From the NCBI GenBank assembly GCA_039545275.1, contig BCHS01000010.1:124001-188000 (forward strand): 64,000 bases of DNA. Direction: 5' to 3'. Source of the DNA: Pseudomicrostroma phylloplanum. Its lineage: Eukaryota; Basidiomycota; Exobasidiomycetes; Microstromatales. The notes beneath the pieces were generated by a model, which was not told the origin of the DNA, searched no databases, and was given only the letters and a program-made list of their open reading frames with translations. Shown piece by piece: positions 54,570-64,000 of this stretch. The first letter of the stretch is position 1. Every line of letters begins with the position of its first letter. The position numbers and the translations under genes are program-made.

Positions 54570-55386
54570 ATGTCGAACACTGCTGATAATGTGGCTGCTG
54601 CTACCAAGGACAATGTTGCTGCTGCCGGTGACAAGGTGAGTGTTCGGTTAGCCTTTGGCTCTGGGAGGGTGGCAGGGATGAGTGATGGATGCACGGCGTG
54701 ATGCTCAGTATTGGTGTAGGAGGCGAGCGAGAGGAAGGGTAGGAACTCCCTCAATGCTCGTTCAACATTGATGCAGACAGTGGGCAGCACTTCCTCCACG
54801 TTACACGTTGATAGCACCTCTCTGACGTTGCTCATTCCCCCCTGCACCCCCTTTCCAGGTAAGAGACGCGGCCGTCGCTGCCAACCAGCAAGCCGAGTCT
54901 CTCCTGAAGCAAGGCATCGACCTCGCCTCTTCCACCCTCTCCTACGCTTCAGCCCAAGTCTCCCACCTAACCGGTGTAGCCCAGCAAAAGGGTTCCGAGG
55001 CTTCCTCCCAAGCCCGTTCCGCCGCAGACGACGCTGCTGTTCAAGCTCAAGGAATCACAAATGCCGCTGCTCAAGAGGGTGAGAAGGGTTCTGCACAGGC
55101 TGAGCAGACGCTGGGTGACCTCGTCCACCAGACGAGGGGATTCGTAGCGAATGTCCTGGACAGCGCGAATGAGTATGTTAAGCCTGCGCATGGAGGACAG
55201 ACCACTACGGGCAGTGGTGGCATTGTTGAGCAGGCTAGAGTCGTGGCGGGTAACGCCGTTGAGACGATCAGCCACATTGCTCGTGGAGAGTCGGACGACG
55301 CGAACAAGCTCGCAAATGATGCTGCCCAGAAGGCCAATGACCTGGTTAACCAGGCTGCTGGCACCGTCAAGGACTACACCAAGTAG
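54570..55386 (+). CDS. Small Ala-rich LEA-like / amphipathic-helix protein
   Basis: Two exons, 54570-54635 and 54859-55386, join in phase 0 (DNVAAAGDK then VRDAAVAANQQ) to give 197 residues. The sequence is rich in Ala, Gln, Asp and Lys, lacks Cys, and shows repeating amphipathic helical patterns such as SSQARSAADDAAVQAQGITN, DLVHQTRGFVANVLDSANEY and DANKLANDAAQKANDLVNQA. This resembles group-3 LEA or apolipoprotein/perilipin-like helices that coat membranes or lipid droplets and protect cells in dehydration. I do not recognise a specific family. The 223-base intron and strong C-ending codon bias suggest high expression. An AATAAA lies 122 bases past the stop. Confidence 0.78.
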
Positions 55387-55507
55387 ACGGAGGTTGATGG
55401 TGATGTGATGTGATGTGATGCCACTTCGAGGAGGTTCATCTTCTATCTTAGGACTTGGCGGATCTGTTATGGTGCCTGTCCCACTCTCGAGGGCATCGGC
55501 TCGTCTC

Positions 55508-55513
55508 AATAAA
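55508..55513 (+). terminator. Possible poly(A) signal of the LEA-like gene
   Basis: An exact AATAAA about 120 bases past the stop, before the convergent gene that ends at 55633. Confidence 0.45.
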
Positions 55514-55632
55514 AATAGACTCTCATGATCAAATGTCTGGACGTGTGCGAGGTTGAAGAAGCATCGCATCGCATCGGGCAGGCTCACGCTTCAGTATTGG
55601 TCGGGAAGATGCCATTGCTTGTCCTCCTGCCA

Positions 55633-56644
55633 CTACCGCTGCGCCTGATCCTGTGCGGCCGCTCCACCTCCTCCTCCTCTGTGCAGCACTCCGCCATGCT
55701 CCTGAGCTCCCCTCCCCCATATCCTCCCCGTATGCTCGCCCCTCTCGGCAGCCTCTGTCTCCCCACCTGCACCAAAGAGAGCCTGTCCCTTCTCCGCCGC
55801 CCACCTCCCCGCCTCCTCCACCCTCTCCCGTGGCCCGCTCCCTTCTGCCGCTGCTGCTGTTACTCCCACTCCTTCGCTACTCTCTACTGCTTCCAAGGAG
55901 CGCGCAGGTGGTGGTCGTAGACTAGAGCTGACTCTGGCTTTGCCCTGCCGAAGCTCGTTGGCTCCTCGGATTAGGGAGCCTACCTCCCCTGAGGGATTGG
56001 AGCTGGACCTGCTGCTGCTGCTGCTGCAACCGCTGGAGGAAGGGCCAGAAGAGATCGAAGAGTAGGAAGCGTCCACAGAGTCTGAGCCCGAGGAAGAGGG
56101 GAGGTGGTTGTGCGAAGAAGGTGCGGCGGATTTGTTGCGACGGAGGTGCTCTTGATCGGGTGTTAGCTCCTGAGTGAAGAGGGGGATGGAGCGTGTGCCT
56201 ACTAGCCGGCGGATCTGGAGACACGAGACGAAGGAGGGATGATTCGTCTGGTCAGTAGAAGGTTCCCCATATTCTCCTCTCCTCTCCCTCTCAACTCACC
56301 GGACTAAAGCAATGCTCCCCATTCCCATAATCCTGCCAAAGCACCAACCACCCAACAGCCAGTATACTCAATCCCCCCGCAAGCAACTGGCTACTCCTCT
56401 GAAAAACAGACGGGCGAGGTCCATCAAATCGATCTGGTTGGGTGATCCGACGGAGGTAGGTCTCGGCCCTCTGGGGGGAGGGTTGGCGGGAGGAAGGGGG
56501 AGCGGGAGGTGGGATGTGTGATTGAGGGGCGGCCCAGGGACTGTGTGCTGGGAAGGTGGAAGGGTCAGCCCCGGCGCGGGGAGGGAGAGGGGCGCGAGGT
56601 GGACGGGGGGGAGGCATGACGAGGGGACGTGGGGATGAGGACAA
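55633..56644 (-). CDS. Orphan single-pass membrane protein
   Basis: Two exons, 56644-56300 and 56214-55633, join in phase 0 across an 85-base GTGAGT...CCAG intron to give 308 residues. The first 75 residues are Pro-rich. A transmembrane helix follows at about 86-104 (LLAGGLSILAVGWLVLW). The segment across the splice junction looks conserved: QDYGNGEHCFSPIRRLVGTR, then SIPLFTQELTPDQEHLRR. The C-terminal half is Ser-, Gly- and Glu-rich. I do not recognise the family. The exact 3' end could differ if another intron exists. The gene is divergent from URM1. Confidence 0.65.
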
Positions 56645-56875
56645 AGGCTTGGTACTGCTATAGGTGACGTTGGAGATGGAAGATGTAGTCTAGTCTGTAC
56701 TGTACCGTCCGTACGGTGAGGATCTTCCTTCTGCCGCGCAGCTGCAGCAGCCCAGGCAGGGTCTTGTGCCTCTTTCCGCAAAGGCAATTCGACATTTTAC
56801 ATTCTTCGACATCGCGCCCATACGCATAGACCACAGTAGACTTGTTCGACCCAGCAGACAGACAGGCAGGCAGTC

Positions 56876-57622
56876 ATGAACGGAGAGTCCTCTTCTTCTT
56901 CTTCTTCCTCCTCGGGAGCGAACATGCTGAGCATCAAGCTTGAGTTTGGGTGAGTATCGCAGCGCAGCGCAGCCAGCAGGGTCTGGCAGCAAGCAGGAGC
57001 AACGACTCTCCTCGATGCTTCTTCCAGACTTGTCTCTCTTGGCTAGCCTCCCCATGCTAATCTCCTTTTTGTCCTTCTGCACTACGTTTGTCCATCCTTC
57101 AGCGGCGGCACAGAGCTCCTCCTCGCTCCTCCACGCTCGAAATCACACACGATTAAGCTCCCAGCCCGCGTCTCCAGCAACAGCAGCAGCAGCAACAACA
57201 AGGTACCCACACCAAGCATAACAGCCCCAGCAGATCAAATTCAGACCGATCCAAATCCGAAAGCAGCGAGTGAAGCAGAGCGAGAGGCAGGAGGACGACC
57301 AGCAGATATGCGCTCCCTCGTGCGGTACATCAAGGAGGAGATGATCGTCGAGCGCGCCGAGCTCTTTATCGATTCAGATGGGCAGGGAATGTGAGTCATA
57401 CATACACATACTGTCTTGTACCTGCCAATGAGCCTCACTACAAAGCTACCGATTGCTGACACCCCTTCTTGTATCCCATCTTCTTCTCGCTTCGCTCCGC
57501 AAAGACGACCGGGAATCCTCGTCTTGATAAACGACGCAGATTGGGAGCTTGAGGGAGAGCTGGAGTACCTGCTACAGGACGGCGATGAGGTGTGCTTCAT
57601 CTCCACTTTGCATGGAGGGTAG
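56876..57622 (+). CDS. URM1: Ubiquitin-related modifier URM1
   Basis: Three exons, 56876-56949, 57103-57390 and 57505-57622, give 159 residues. The joins read LEFGGGTELLL and [20 protein letters not shown], and the protein ends in STLHGG, the di-Gly tail that is thiocarboxylated. Further family signatures are [13 protein letters not shown] and [23 protein letters not shown]1 is the sulfur carrier for 2-thiolation of the wobble uridine in tRNAs and can also conjugate to proteins. Typical members are about 100 residues. The extra length is a Ser run at the N-terminus and an insertion of about 45 residues rich in Ser, Asn, Pro and Ala after the second strand. Confidence 0.95.
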
Positions 57623-58534
57623 AGCTCAGGCTAGGCTGCGAGTAGGTCAGAGCTAGAGCTAGACCAGAGGAGGACGCCTTGCTAGTACACGAGCTCAGAG
57701 CCGAGCGGCTCGGACTCGAGGGTTCGCTTCTTCTGCAATTTGTAGTTGCGAATCTCAGGAGGGAGCGAGCAAGCATGTCCCCTCTATCCAGATGAACCAT
57801 TTGAGAGGAGCCTTCAAGCCACTGCAGAGATCGCTCAGCTCGCCAGCTAGCCAGCTGCCTGCCGGTCCGAGAGGTTCAGGCTCTGCCCCCATCCCAGGGA
57901 GAAAACGCGGGCCTTTTTTTGCCTGTCTATGAAAGTAGCTCCAGCTCTTCGTAGTACACACAGTGCCTTCGAGCCTGGATGGTTCCAGGAGAAGGCGGTA
58001 CTCAAGGCCTTCGAAGCCCGACGCCTGAAGCCTAAAGCCCGAAACCAGAGTGACCGTGCGTGTGCTTGGTCGAATGCTGCTGCAGGGTTGTGCTGCTTTC
58101 CTCCCCACTTCATCCTCTTACATTGCGGTCAGTCGGTACACTCTCACTCACGGCCACCGTCACGATTGCGCAGCGACACCAGGACCGGAAGGAGAGACAA
58201 CTCGCACATCACATGACTCAAAGGAATTTCAAACATATCTTATTTTCAGTCTATGCGTGACGCCTGGAATGGATTCGAGGTGGAAACAGGTGAAGTAGGT
58301 TGCGCATGGCAGGGGGGTAAGGGGGCGTGCTTAGGTGAGATGAGGAAAGAGGATGAGGATGAGGGATGGGGGATGCTGCACAAAGAGAAGGGATGATCAA
58401 GTGCTAGCTACTCGTACCTCGTACTCGTACTTGTGACGTCTTGCCCTAGCCCATCGCTGGTATCCTGCCTCCCTCCTCCCTACCCTTCTATCCTCCAAGC
58501 ATCACCAGAATCTCAGCCGAAAGAAGCTCCAGAT
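57623..58534. other. Convergent 3' region
   Basis: 912 bases between URM1 (+) and the siderophore transporter (-). Near 58010-58050 three related ten-base elements (GCCTGAAGCC, GCCTAAAGCC, GCCCGAAACC) follow each other, and CTCGTACT-type repeats lie near 58405-58430. No gene is seen. Confidence 0.45.
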
Positions 58535-60864
58535 CTACTTCTGCTGAGCTCCACTCCTGGTTGCGCTGCCGCTAGTGCCAGCGTCGTTGCGGCTCTCGCG
58601 GTCGATGTGGTTGGGGTTAAGGCTCTCCTTTCCAAACACCGCCTCATTCTCGGGGCGGTACTCAACAGCATCAGCGTCGGACGAGTGCTCGACGTAGCGT
58701 CCAGCAATGTCGGTCCTCTCTGCCTTGTTGTGTCTCTTGTCCAGACGCCAGTTGGGCATGTACACTGCTGCCAGGAGGGGGATACAGCTGAGGATGAGTG
58801 CGGCGAGGAAGATGGGCTCGAGGACGTTGCCAGCGGCACGAATGGCGGCCTGGCGACGCGGGTCGTCCATGGGGTAGGCCTTGACGAGGGTGAGCTTGGC
58901 GTAGACGCTCCTGGCCTCTGCAGCGGTGAGGCCCTGCCTGAGCAGCTCAGCAGGCATGCGTCCAGACCAGATGACGGCGGCGACGGCGGAACCGATGGCA
59001 CCGCCCAATCGCGTGTACAGGGCGAGGAGAGCAATGATAGTTGCCAAGTCCTGGTGGGGTACCGAGGCTTGAGTGGCCACACGGGTACCCACTACGGAGC
59101 ACGAACCTCCATAGGCGTTGAGCAGCTGCGTCCAAACCAGGACACCGTAGCTTGCATTGTCGCCTCGTGCCCAGTAGGTGAGACCCATTGCGAGAATCCT
59201 GATGCAGAGTCCAAAGATCTGCAGCATCTTGTAGCGGTGGGTGTAGCGGAGGATGACACCGTTGATCAGACCGCCAACACAGAGGGTGACGGTGGAGACG
59301 TTGCTGAAGTAACCCCACTCGGTGAGGGTCCAGTCTTTGAGGATGAGGGTGTACGACCCAAAGTAGAGGGACCGGAGATTGCCCGAGGCAAAGTAGAAGA
59401 CGTCGATGATGACACCGAGCCAGAAAACCTTGTTGCGGATCAGACGCCTGGGCATTAAGGGGACTGGTGCGACGTAAATCTCAAAGGGGATTGATGCGAT
59501 GAGAATGACGCCTCCCACGACAAACATGGCAATGAGGGATGCTGTCATCAGAGGAAGGTGATTTGGAGAGATACGAGTGAGTATTCGCTCTGACCGGAGC
59601 GCTCTCTATCTGTGCACCGCCACTGTCGTGTCTTCTTCTGCTGCGCACTACTCACGATTTTGGAAACCACCCGAGGCTGAGCTACGCAGACCGAAAGGAA
59701 GCAGGATGAGGGACCAGCCGAATGCCATCAGCAAAAGACCCGCCAGATCTGCCTGGATAGCAAAGTCCTTGAGCAGCGCAAAGTAGCTCTTCTGCTCTGC
59801 CTGACCAGCAGCCACTCGACCAGCGTACGAGGACGTGTTGAGTGATAGCTCACCGGCCTTGGCAGCCTTCCTGCCGGCCAGGTAGAGTACAAGGATGAGG
59901 GGGATGGTGAATGCTGGCATGATCTGTAGGAGTGTTGAGGAGTTCGGTGGAGATGTAGATGCTTTGGCATGAGCACTCTTCTAGCACTAGGCTTGCTGCA
60001 ACACACATGTGCCAGGTCTACTCACAATGCAGAACATTCCGTAACCCCATCTCCAGTCTCCAGTGCTCGCAGCGCTGTCGCCGAGGATACCACCGGAGAT
60101 GTTGGCTCCGACCCAGGCAAAGACGATGTACGGCGAGTCGACGAGGGCCGTAGCAAATCCTCTCCACTGTAGGTTGGTCATATCCGCGACGAGGATGTTG
60201 CACACGAGGTCCAAGCCGGCCTCTCCGACCTCGGCAATGACTGAGCCAACGGCGTACCCGGTAGCTGTGTTGCCGGCTGCGATGATGATGAAACCGAGCA
60301 GGAAGAAGACGAGGGTGACGATGTAGGCCATGTGACGAGAAGAGATGTCACAGATCTTTGAGATGAAGGGCTTCGAGACGGCATTGATGACGGCAGTTGC
60401 GATGGAGATGACAGCTGTCAGACCTGCATGGTTGTTGTAGAGGGATACGACGATGGTCTGGAAGGCGCTGATGGTGGATCCTTCCAGTGTGACGGCGCAG
60501 CAGAGGGCGTATAGTGTCACGACGAGTGCGATGAAGGGGAGCGATCGGCGGCCGAAGACCCTGTTCATCGCTTCGACTCGCGAGACACCGACCTGCTGTC
60601 GTTCTGCGTGCTGTCGCTCCACCTCTTCGGCTTCGCCGAGAGGCTTGCCATCTTCGCGTGGGCTCTCGAGGTCTGTGGCACAGTCATTGATGCAAGGGAG
60701 TAGAATGTGTTGGTATGCGCAACTGGTTATGGTACTGTGAGAACGGGGTTGCCGTACTCACCAGCCTTGTTAGCAGCCTGGGAGTGCGCGGTGCCGCTGG
60801 CGGACGACCCGTCCGACGCAGGCTCGCTCTGGCGTCGTGCAGCAGGCGAGAAGAATCGCACCAT
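58535..60864 (-). CDS. MFS siderophore-iron transporter (Arn/Sit/MirB type)
   Basis: Four exons, 60864-60762, 60672-60026, 59923-59656 and 59541-58535, all with GTGAGT donors, give 674 residues. The joins are in frame (NKAD, FCIIMPAFTIPL, GFQNPSLIAMFVVGG). About 12-14 hydrophobic helices are visible. Signatures of the siderophore branch are MNRVFGRRSLPFIALVVTLY near the first helix, EGSTISAFQTIVVS, DLTNLQWRG-like ADMTNLQWRGFATALVDSPY, and NKVFWLGVIIDVFYF. These carriers import ferric-siderophore chelates with protons across the plasma membrane. The N-terminus is hydrophilic and cytosolic; the C-terminus is polar. No siderophore biosynthesis gene is in the window, so it may take up foreign siderophores. 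Two iron-GATA-like motifs lie upstream. Confidence 0.9.
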
Positions 60865-61036
60865 CTCGACGACGATAGGTGAATGCAAGGATGGAAGAGG
60901 GGGGGAGGTGAGGAGGGGCCAATGCGGGGGGATGAATGGTTGAGGAAGAAGGGTGAAAACGGGCGTGGACGGGGAGCTAGAGCAAAGGGCTGCGCTGCTC
61001 CGGAGGCTTTAAGGACAAGAGGGGCCGTCTGGCAAC

Positions 61037-61045
61037 CTATCTGAT
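61037..61045 (-). promoter_or_regulatory. GATA-type iron-response-like motif
   Basis: ATCAGATAG on the minus strand, about 175 bases upstream of the transporter ATG. It differs only in the last base from the fungal iron-GATA consensus ATCWGATAA. A second identical motif lies at 61681-61689 on the plus strand. Confidence 0.45.
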
Positions 61046-61680
61046 TGCTCTAATCTATCAAACTCCGACGCTCACGAAGAAGAGAAGAAAAAAGTTTTGC
61101 CAGAGGTGCCGAGGGCGGGTAAGGGGGAGCAAGTCGGACGAGGTGAATGCAGGTCAGTTGGGAAGCGAGAAGTGGTCCCGAGGTGCCACTTTGTCGGTCA
61201 TGGTGGCATCTGTCCTGTGCCCTTTGCTGACCTCGGGGGGAGAAGCTCCGGTAGCTGGCAAGACGGGCCAGTCGTGTAAGGGGGGCGGGGGTTCAGGGCA
61301 TACGAGGCCGCGCATCTGTCCGGTCACTTTTTCCCTCCCAGCGCTGCCCCTCAAAACCGGGTGGTGCCTTGCCTGTCTGAGCTCTCAGCCCTTAGAGTCC
61401 CCAGCGGCAACTCGCTTCTACCACGGGCAAGGTCTTACTCTGCTGGACCGCCCCTGCCGACCTTGTGCGCACCAAGTCTTGCTTTGCTTGCCCAATACCG
61501 TCGGGCCTTTAGAGAGGACAAGATCGCTCCTGCTGTCGTGTGCGAGGTGAGGTGCCTACGTAGTGAGTAGCGCGGCGACTAGAAGGGTCCCCTCCGCTCC
61601 TGGCCCGCCTCTGCAGCTTGACTGCTCTCCTGCCGCCATTGGCACCCGCCCGCCTCCTTGCGCGTGATATCATGAAAAAA

Positions 61681-61689
61681 ATCAGATAG
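61681..61689 (+). promoter_or_regulatory. Second GATA-type iron-response-like motif
   Basis: An identical ATCAGATAG on the plus strand, about 820 bases upstream of the transporter start. Confidence 0.4.
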
Positions 61690-62602
61690 CTGCAGATTTC
61701 AGGCCCTCCCTCGGGATCAGCACTCCTCCCGAGCTCCACCCCGAAACAGCCGAAACGCAGGCGCTCCGAGGGTTGCGGATCTCCTCCTCGCTCTTTTGCT
61801 GACTCGCGCTTCCCGCCGTGCACTTCAGGTCCCACCAAGAATTGCCTGCCGCCCCCGTCCTGCATTTGGCGATACTTGATCAGCAGACCGAAGAAAGTTG
61901 AAGTGGAATGTGGCCACACTGGACCGAATGTCCAAGGAAGCACCGAGGTGCTATGCGAAGACACCCGTCCAGTCTGAGCTTGCACCTAAGCGAGTCGTGA
62001 GCGCCCATCGGCCGAGGGCTGTACAGCTTAAAGCAGGAACAAAATGGTTCGGTCCCCTTGCTGGTAAGGAGAAGGGACGCTGCAAGTCAACTTCTGGATG
62101 GATGGGCGCATTCGACTCCTCCCGTACAATCAATTTAATTCTTCCGGCAGCCCGAGTTCATCCGGATCGCAATCATTCCTTGTCCGCTCCTGCCTCAGCT
62201 TCGGTCTGTGCCTCTGCCTCTGCCTCTGTTCGCGCCTCTACTTCTCCCTCAAGGCCCACTGGAATGCCAAGCTAGCAGAAGGTACATCCGCCGGAACTCC
62301 GAGTATCAGTCCAAGTCTGCGAACGAGTTCCACTCGTGCAGCTCCTCCTCCCCCTCGGTTTTCTCCCGTCCTGTCATATCCTCTCCCGGTCTGTCCCGCG
62401 GCACCTGCAGCCCGTAGACATCTTTCCCACGTCCTGATTCGATCATGCTTTGCCCAGCAGGGCAAGTCTCAGCTGACAGAGGCAGGAAGGACAGACTGAG
62501 CAGAAGAAGCAGGCATGCAGGCACGCGGCCAGTAGATTGAAAGTAATGTATCTATCTGCAATGGCTCCTGCCTTGGCACATCTCGACATTTCCTGTCTGC
62601 AT

Positions 62603-64000
62603 TCAATCGTCGTCTTCTCCGTCCTCATCTTCGTCGTCCTGCTCAGCTCCCTCCTTGGCAGCATTCAACTCTTCCACGAATCTCCTCGCCCTAGCAAGCA
62701 CTTCCGCCTCTCCCTTTGCATCTCCTTTCCTCTTCTCAAAGTCTAGCCATTTCTTCAGTATACTCTTGACCTTCTTTGTGCTCTGCTTCAAATTCAGCGC
62801 GCGCTCAAAGAGAAGTCTTGCACCGGGAACATTGTCTCCTGCGTTGGAAGAGGCTTCTTGGTCGATGTATTGCCACCAGAGGTCGAGACGCTTGGGGTAG
62901 CTGTCTACGAGTCCCTCGAAGATGGTTCTCCCTCGCTCTGCGTCTCCCATCTTGAACTCGCCCAAAGCAAAGGCAGCCATCGTCTTTACGTGCTTGCGCT
63001 TCTCTAGACTCTGCATGGCGCGAGGAAGAAGGGAGCGAGCCTCGTCGAAGCGCTTTTGGCGGAGGTAGAAGTGCTCGTAGCCGACCCAGACCTTGTGTGA
63101 GTAGCCAAACTTCTTGGCCGTGCGCTTCCACATCTCGGCAGCCTTGTCGATCTTGCCCGTCTGCTCGAGGATGGAGGCCAGACGCAGGTGGACCGTCTTG
63201 CCGTCGTTCATCTGACTGGCCTCTTTGAAGGTGCGCTCTAGGGACTCTTCGGAGCCGTAGGTGTTCTCCAGGTTGAGCAGGGCGATCCAGACATTGAGCT
63301 TCTCCGTCTCCTCTCGATAGTTGATGACCTTGAGCGCCCGTCGAGCCACTTCGCGGGCTTGCTCCACCTCAGAGAGTTGCAGCTGGAAGGACATGAACTG
63401 GATCCAGAGGTAGGACGAGTTGGGCGAGCTGAGTAGCATACGCTCAAAGTCTGCAGAGGACTCGGGAGCTTTGTTGGCTAAGCTGCCCGTGAGGTCCTCT
63501 TCGATGGCGCGGTTGTGGCCGCGCCTGGCCTTGGGAGCGGCTTTGTTCTGCGCTCGCTTGGCTGCCTTGACATCGTCCTCATCATCGCTGTCGCTGTCGC
63601 TGTCGGAGGCGGAGTCTTGAGCAGCTCCGTCGTCTTCAGGGACTGACCAGCTGAAGCCACCGCCGAGCTCAAGGGCCGGCAGAGCTGAAGGAGCGCCAGT
63701 TGTCTTCTTGTGAGTTGAGGAGTCGGCCTGTCCCGTCTCGACGTCCTCGTCGTCACTGTCCTCACTCTCGTCGCTCTCTTCATCATCGTCCCCGTCTCCC
63801 AACTCAAGGAGGTCGCCGTCTGAGTCGTCGTCGGAGTCGCCATTCAGAAGAGCTTCGGCATCGACCTCGATATCGCTGTCATCCTCAGCTTCCGAATCTT
63901 CGTCCTCTTCATCCTCGTCTTCGTCTTCATCTTCACTGGCGCCCATCACCTCGTCAATCTCATCCGGATCTTGCGTCTCGTCTGCCTCTTGCTCATCCTC
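62603..64000 (-). CDS. RRP5: rRNA biogenesis protein RRP5, C-terminal part (cut by window edge)
   Basis: The open frame continues to the window edge, so the N-terminal S1-repeat region is missing. Visible here, in order: a long Asp/Glu/Ser-rich linker, then the signature DFERMLLSSPNSSYLWIQF and a series of HAT/TPR-type helical repeats (QAREVARRALKVINYREE, VWIALLNLENTYGSEESL, VHLRLASILEQTGKIDKA, RLDLWWQYIDQEAS, GARLLFERALNL). The protein ends with an acidic tail. RRP5 is a large nucleolar factor needed for cleavages that make both 18S and 5.8S rRNA, and the C-terminal repeats serve the 18S branch. Identification is secure from this part alone. Stop codon at 62603-62605. Confidence 0.93.
   Translation of the reverse strand, partial: EDEQEADETQDPDEIDEVMGASEDEDEDEDEEDEDSEAEDDSDIEVDAEALLNGDSDDDSDGDLLELGDGDDDEESDESEDSDDEDVETGQADSSTHKKTTGAPSALPALELGGGFSWSVPEDDGAAQDSASDSDSDSDDEDDVKAAKRAQNKAAPKARRGHNRAIEEDLTGSLANKAPESSADFERMLLSSPNSSYLWIQFMSFQLQLSEVEQAREVARRALKVINYREETEKLNVWIALLNLENTYGSEESLERTFKEASQMNDGKTVHLRLASILEQTGKIDKAAEMWKRTAKKFGYSHKVWVGYEHFYLRQKRFDEARSLLPRAMQSLEKRKHVKTMAAFALGEFKMGDAERGRTIFEGLVDSYPKRLDLWWQYIDQEASSNAGDNVPGARLLFERALNLKQSTKKVKSILKKWLDFEKRKGDAKGEAEVLARARRFVEELNAAKEGAEQDDEDEDGEDDD

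Larger units (their letters stand above)
60865..62602. promoter_or_regulatory. Long promoter region of the siderophore transporter
   Basis: 1.7 kb between the transporter start and the end of RRP5, both on the minus strand. It contains two copies of ATCAGATAG, at 61037-61045 (minus) and 61681-61689 (plus), plus a TGATAG at 61055-61060 (minus). A TGCCTC run lies near 62208-62228. Open frames here lack family resemblance. The RRP5 3' UTR must also lie here. Confidence 0.5.

Noticed and set aside
58433..59458. 341-codon open frame opposite the siderophore transporter
   Set aside because: It is antisense to a well-supported transporter exon and has the composition expected from a shadow frame.
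58535..60864. Siderophore biosynthesis gene cluster around the transporter
   Set aside because: The neighbours are URM1 and RRP5. No NRPS, ornithine monooxygenase or acyltransferase gene is present in the window.
61898..62499. Open frames in the 1.7-kb region upstream of the siderophore transporter
   Set aside because: They are short and of low-complexity composition (Ala-Ser runs from a TGCCTC repeat), with no recognisable domain or splice support.

Overview
The window reads as nuclear DNA of a basidiomycete fungus, most likely a compact-genome Ustilaginomycotina-type yeast or smut relative. The lineage is an inference from gene content and architecture. The sequence is GC-rich by eye, genes are dense on both strands, and most have none to three short introns. 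I could join 22 introns by reading frame; 21 have the donor GTGAGT and one has GTGAGC. Almost all genes are conserved eukaryotic housekeeping genes with long serine-, alanine- or acid-rich disordered insertions. I see no mobile element, CRISPR array, rRNA gene, convincing tRNA gene or secondary-metabolite cluster.

Layout, left to right: mitochondrial ribosomal protein bL36m (+); an M20-family peptidase/amidohydrolase (-); a small orphan membrane protein (-); an Atos/FAM214-domain protein (+); the NatA auxiliary subunit NAA15/Nat1 (-); elongation factor eEF2 (+); the permuted GTPase GNL1 (+); a very large CHD3/Mi-2/Mit1-like chromatin remodeller (-); exosome cofactor LRP1/C1D (+); a lipid-droplet hydrolase (+); KRR1 (-); the COMPASS subunit SHG1 (+); a mitochondrial PPR-like protein (+); a four-helix orphan membrane protein (-); a secreted Rds1-like ferritin-fold protein (-); tRNA pseudouridine synthase PUS3/DEG1 (+); UTP25 (-); a serine-rich disordered orphan (+); a small LEA-like protein (+); an orphan single-pass membrane protein (-); URM1 (+); an MFS siderophore-iron transporter (-); and the 3' part of RRP5 (-), which runs off the right edge.

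A large share of the genes serve ribosome production and translation: RRP5, UTP25, KRR1, LRP1, GNL1, eEF2, bL36m, PUS3, URM1 and NAA15. They share no operon-like structure, so this may be chance. SHG1 and the remodeller act on chromatin. Rds1 and the LEA-like gene look stress-related and have CRE-like sites upstream. The siderophore transporter has two identical iron-GATA-like motifs upstream.

Nothing here looks like a wholly new system. The most checkable oddities are an eEF2 start codon split by a long first intron, an in-frame stop-free intron in Rds1, a possible dual-targeting start pair in PUS3, a roughly 300-residue insertion between the catalytic Asp and His of the lipid-droplet hydrolase, the GATA motif pair at the siderophore transporter, and several orphan membrane proteins.
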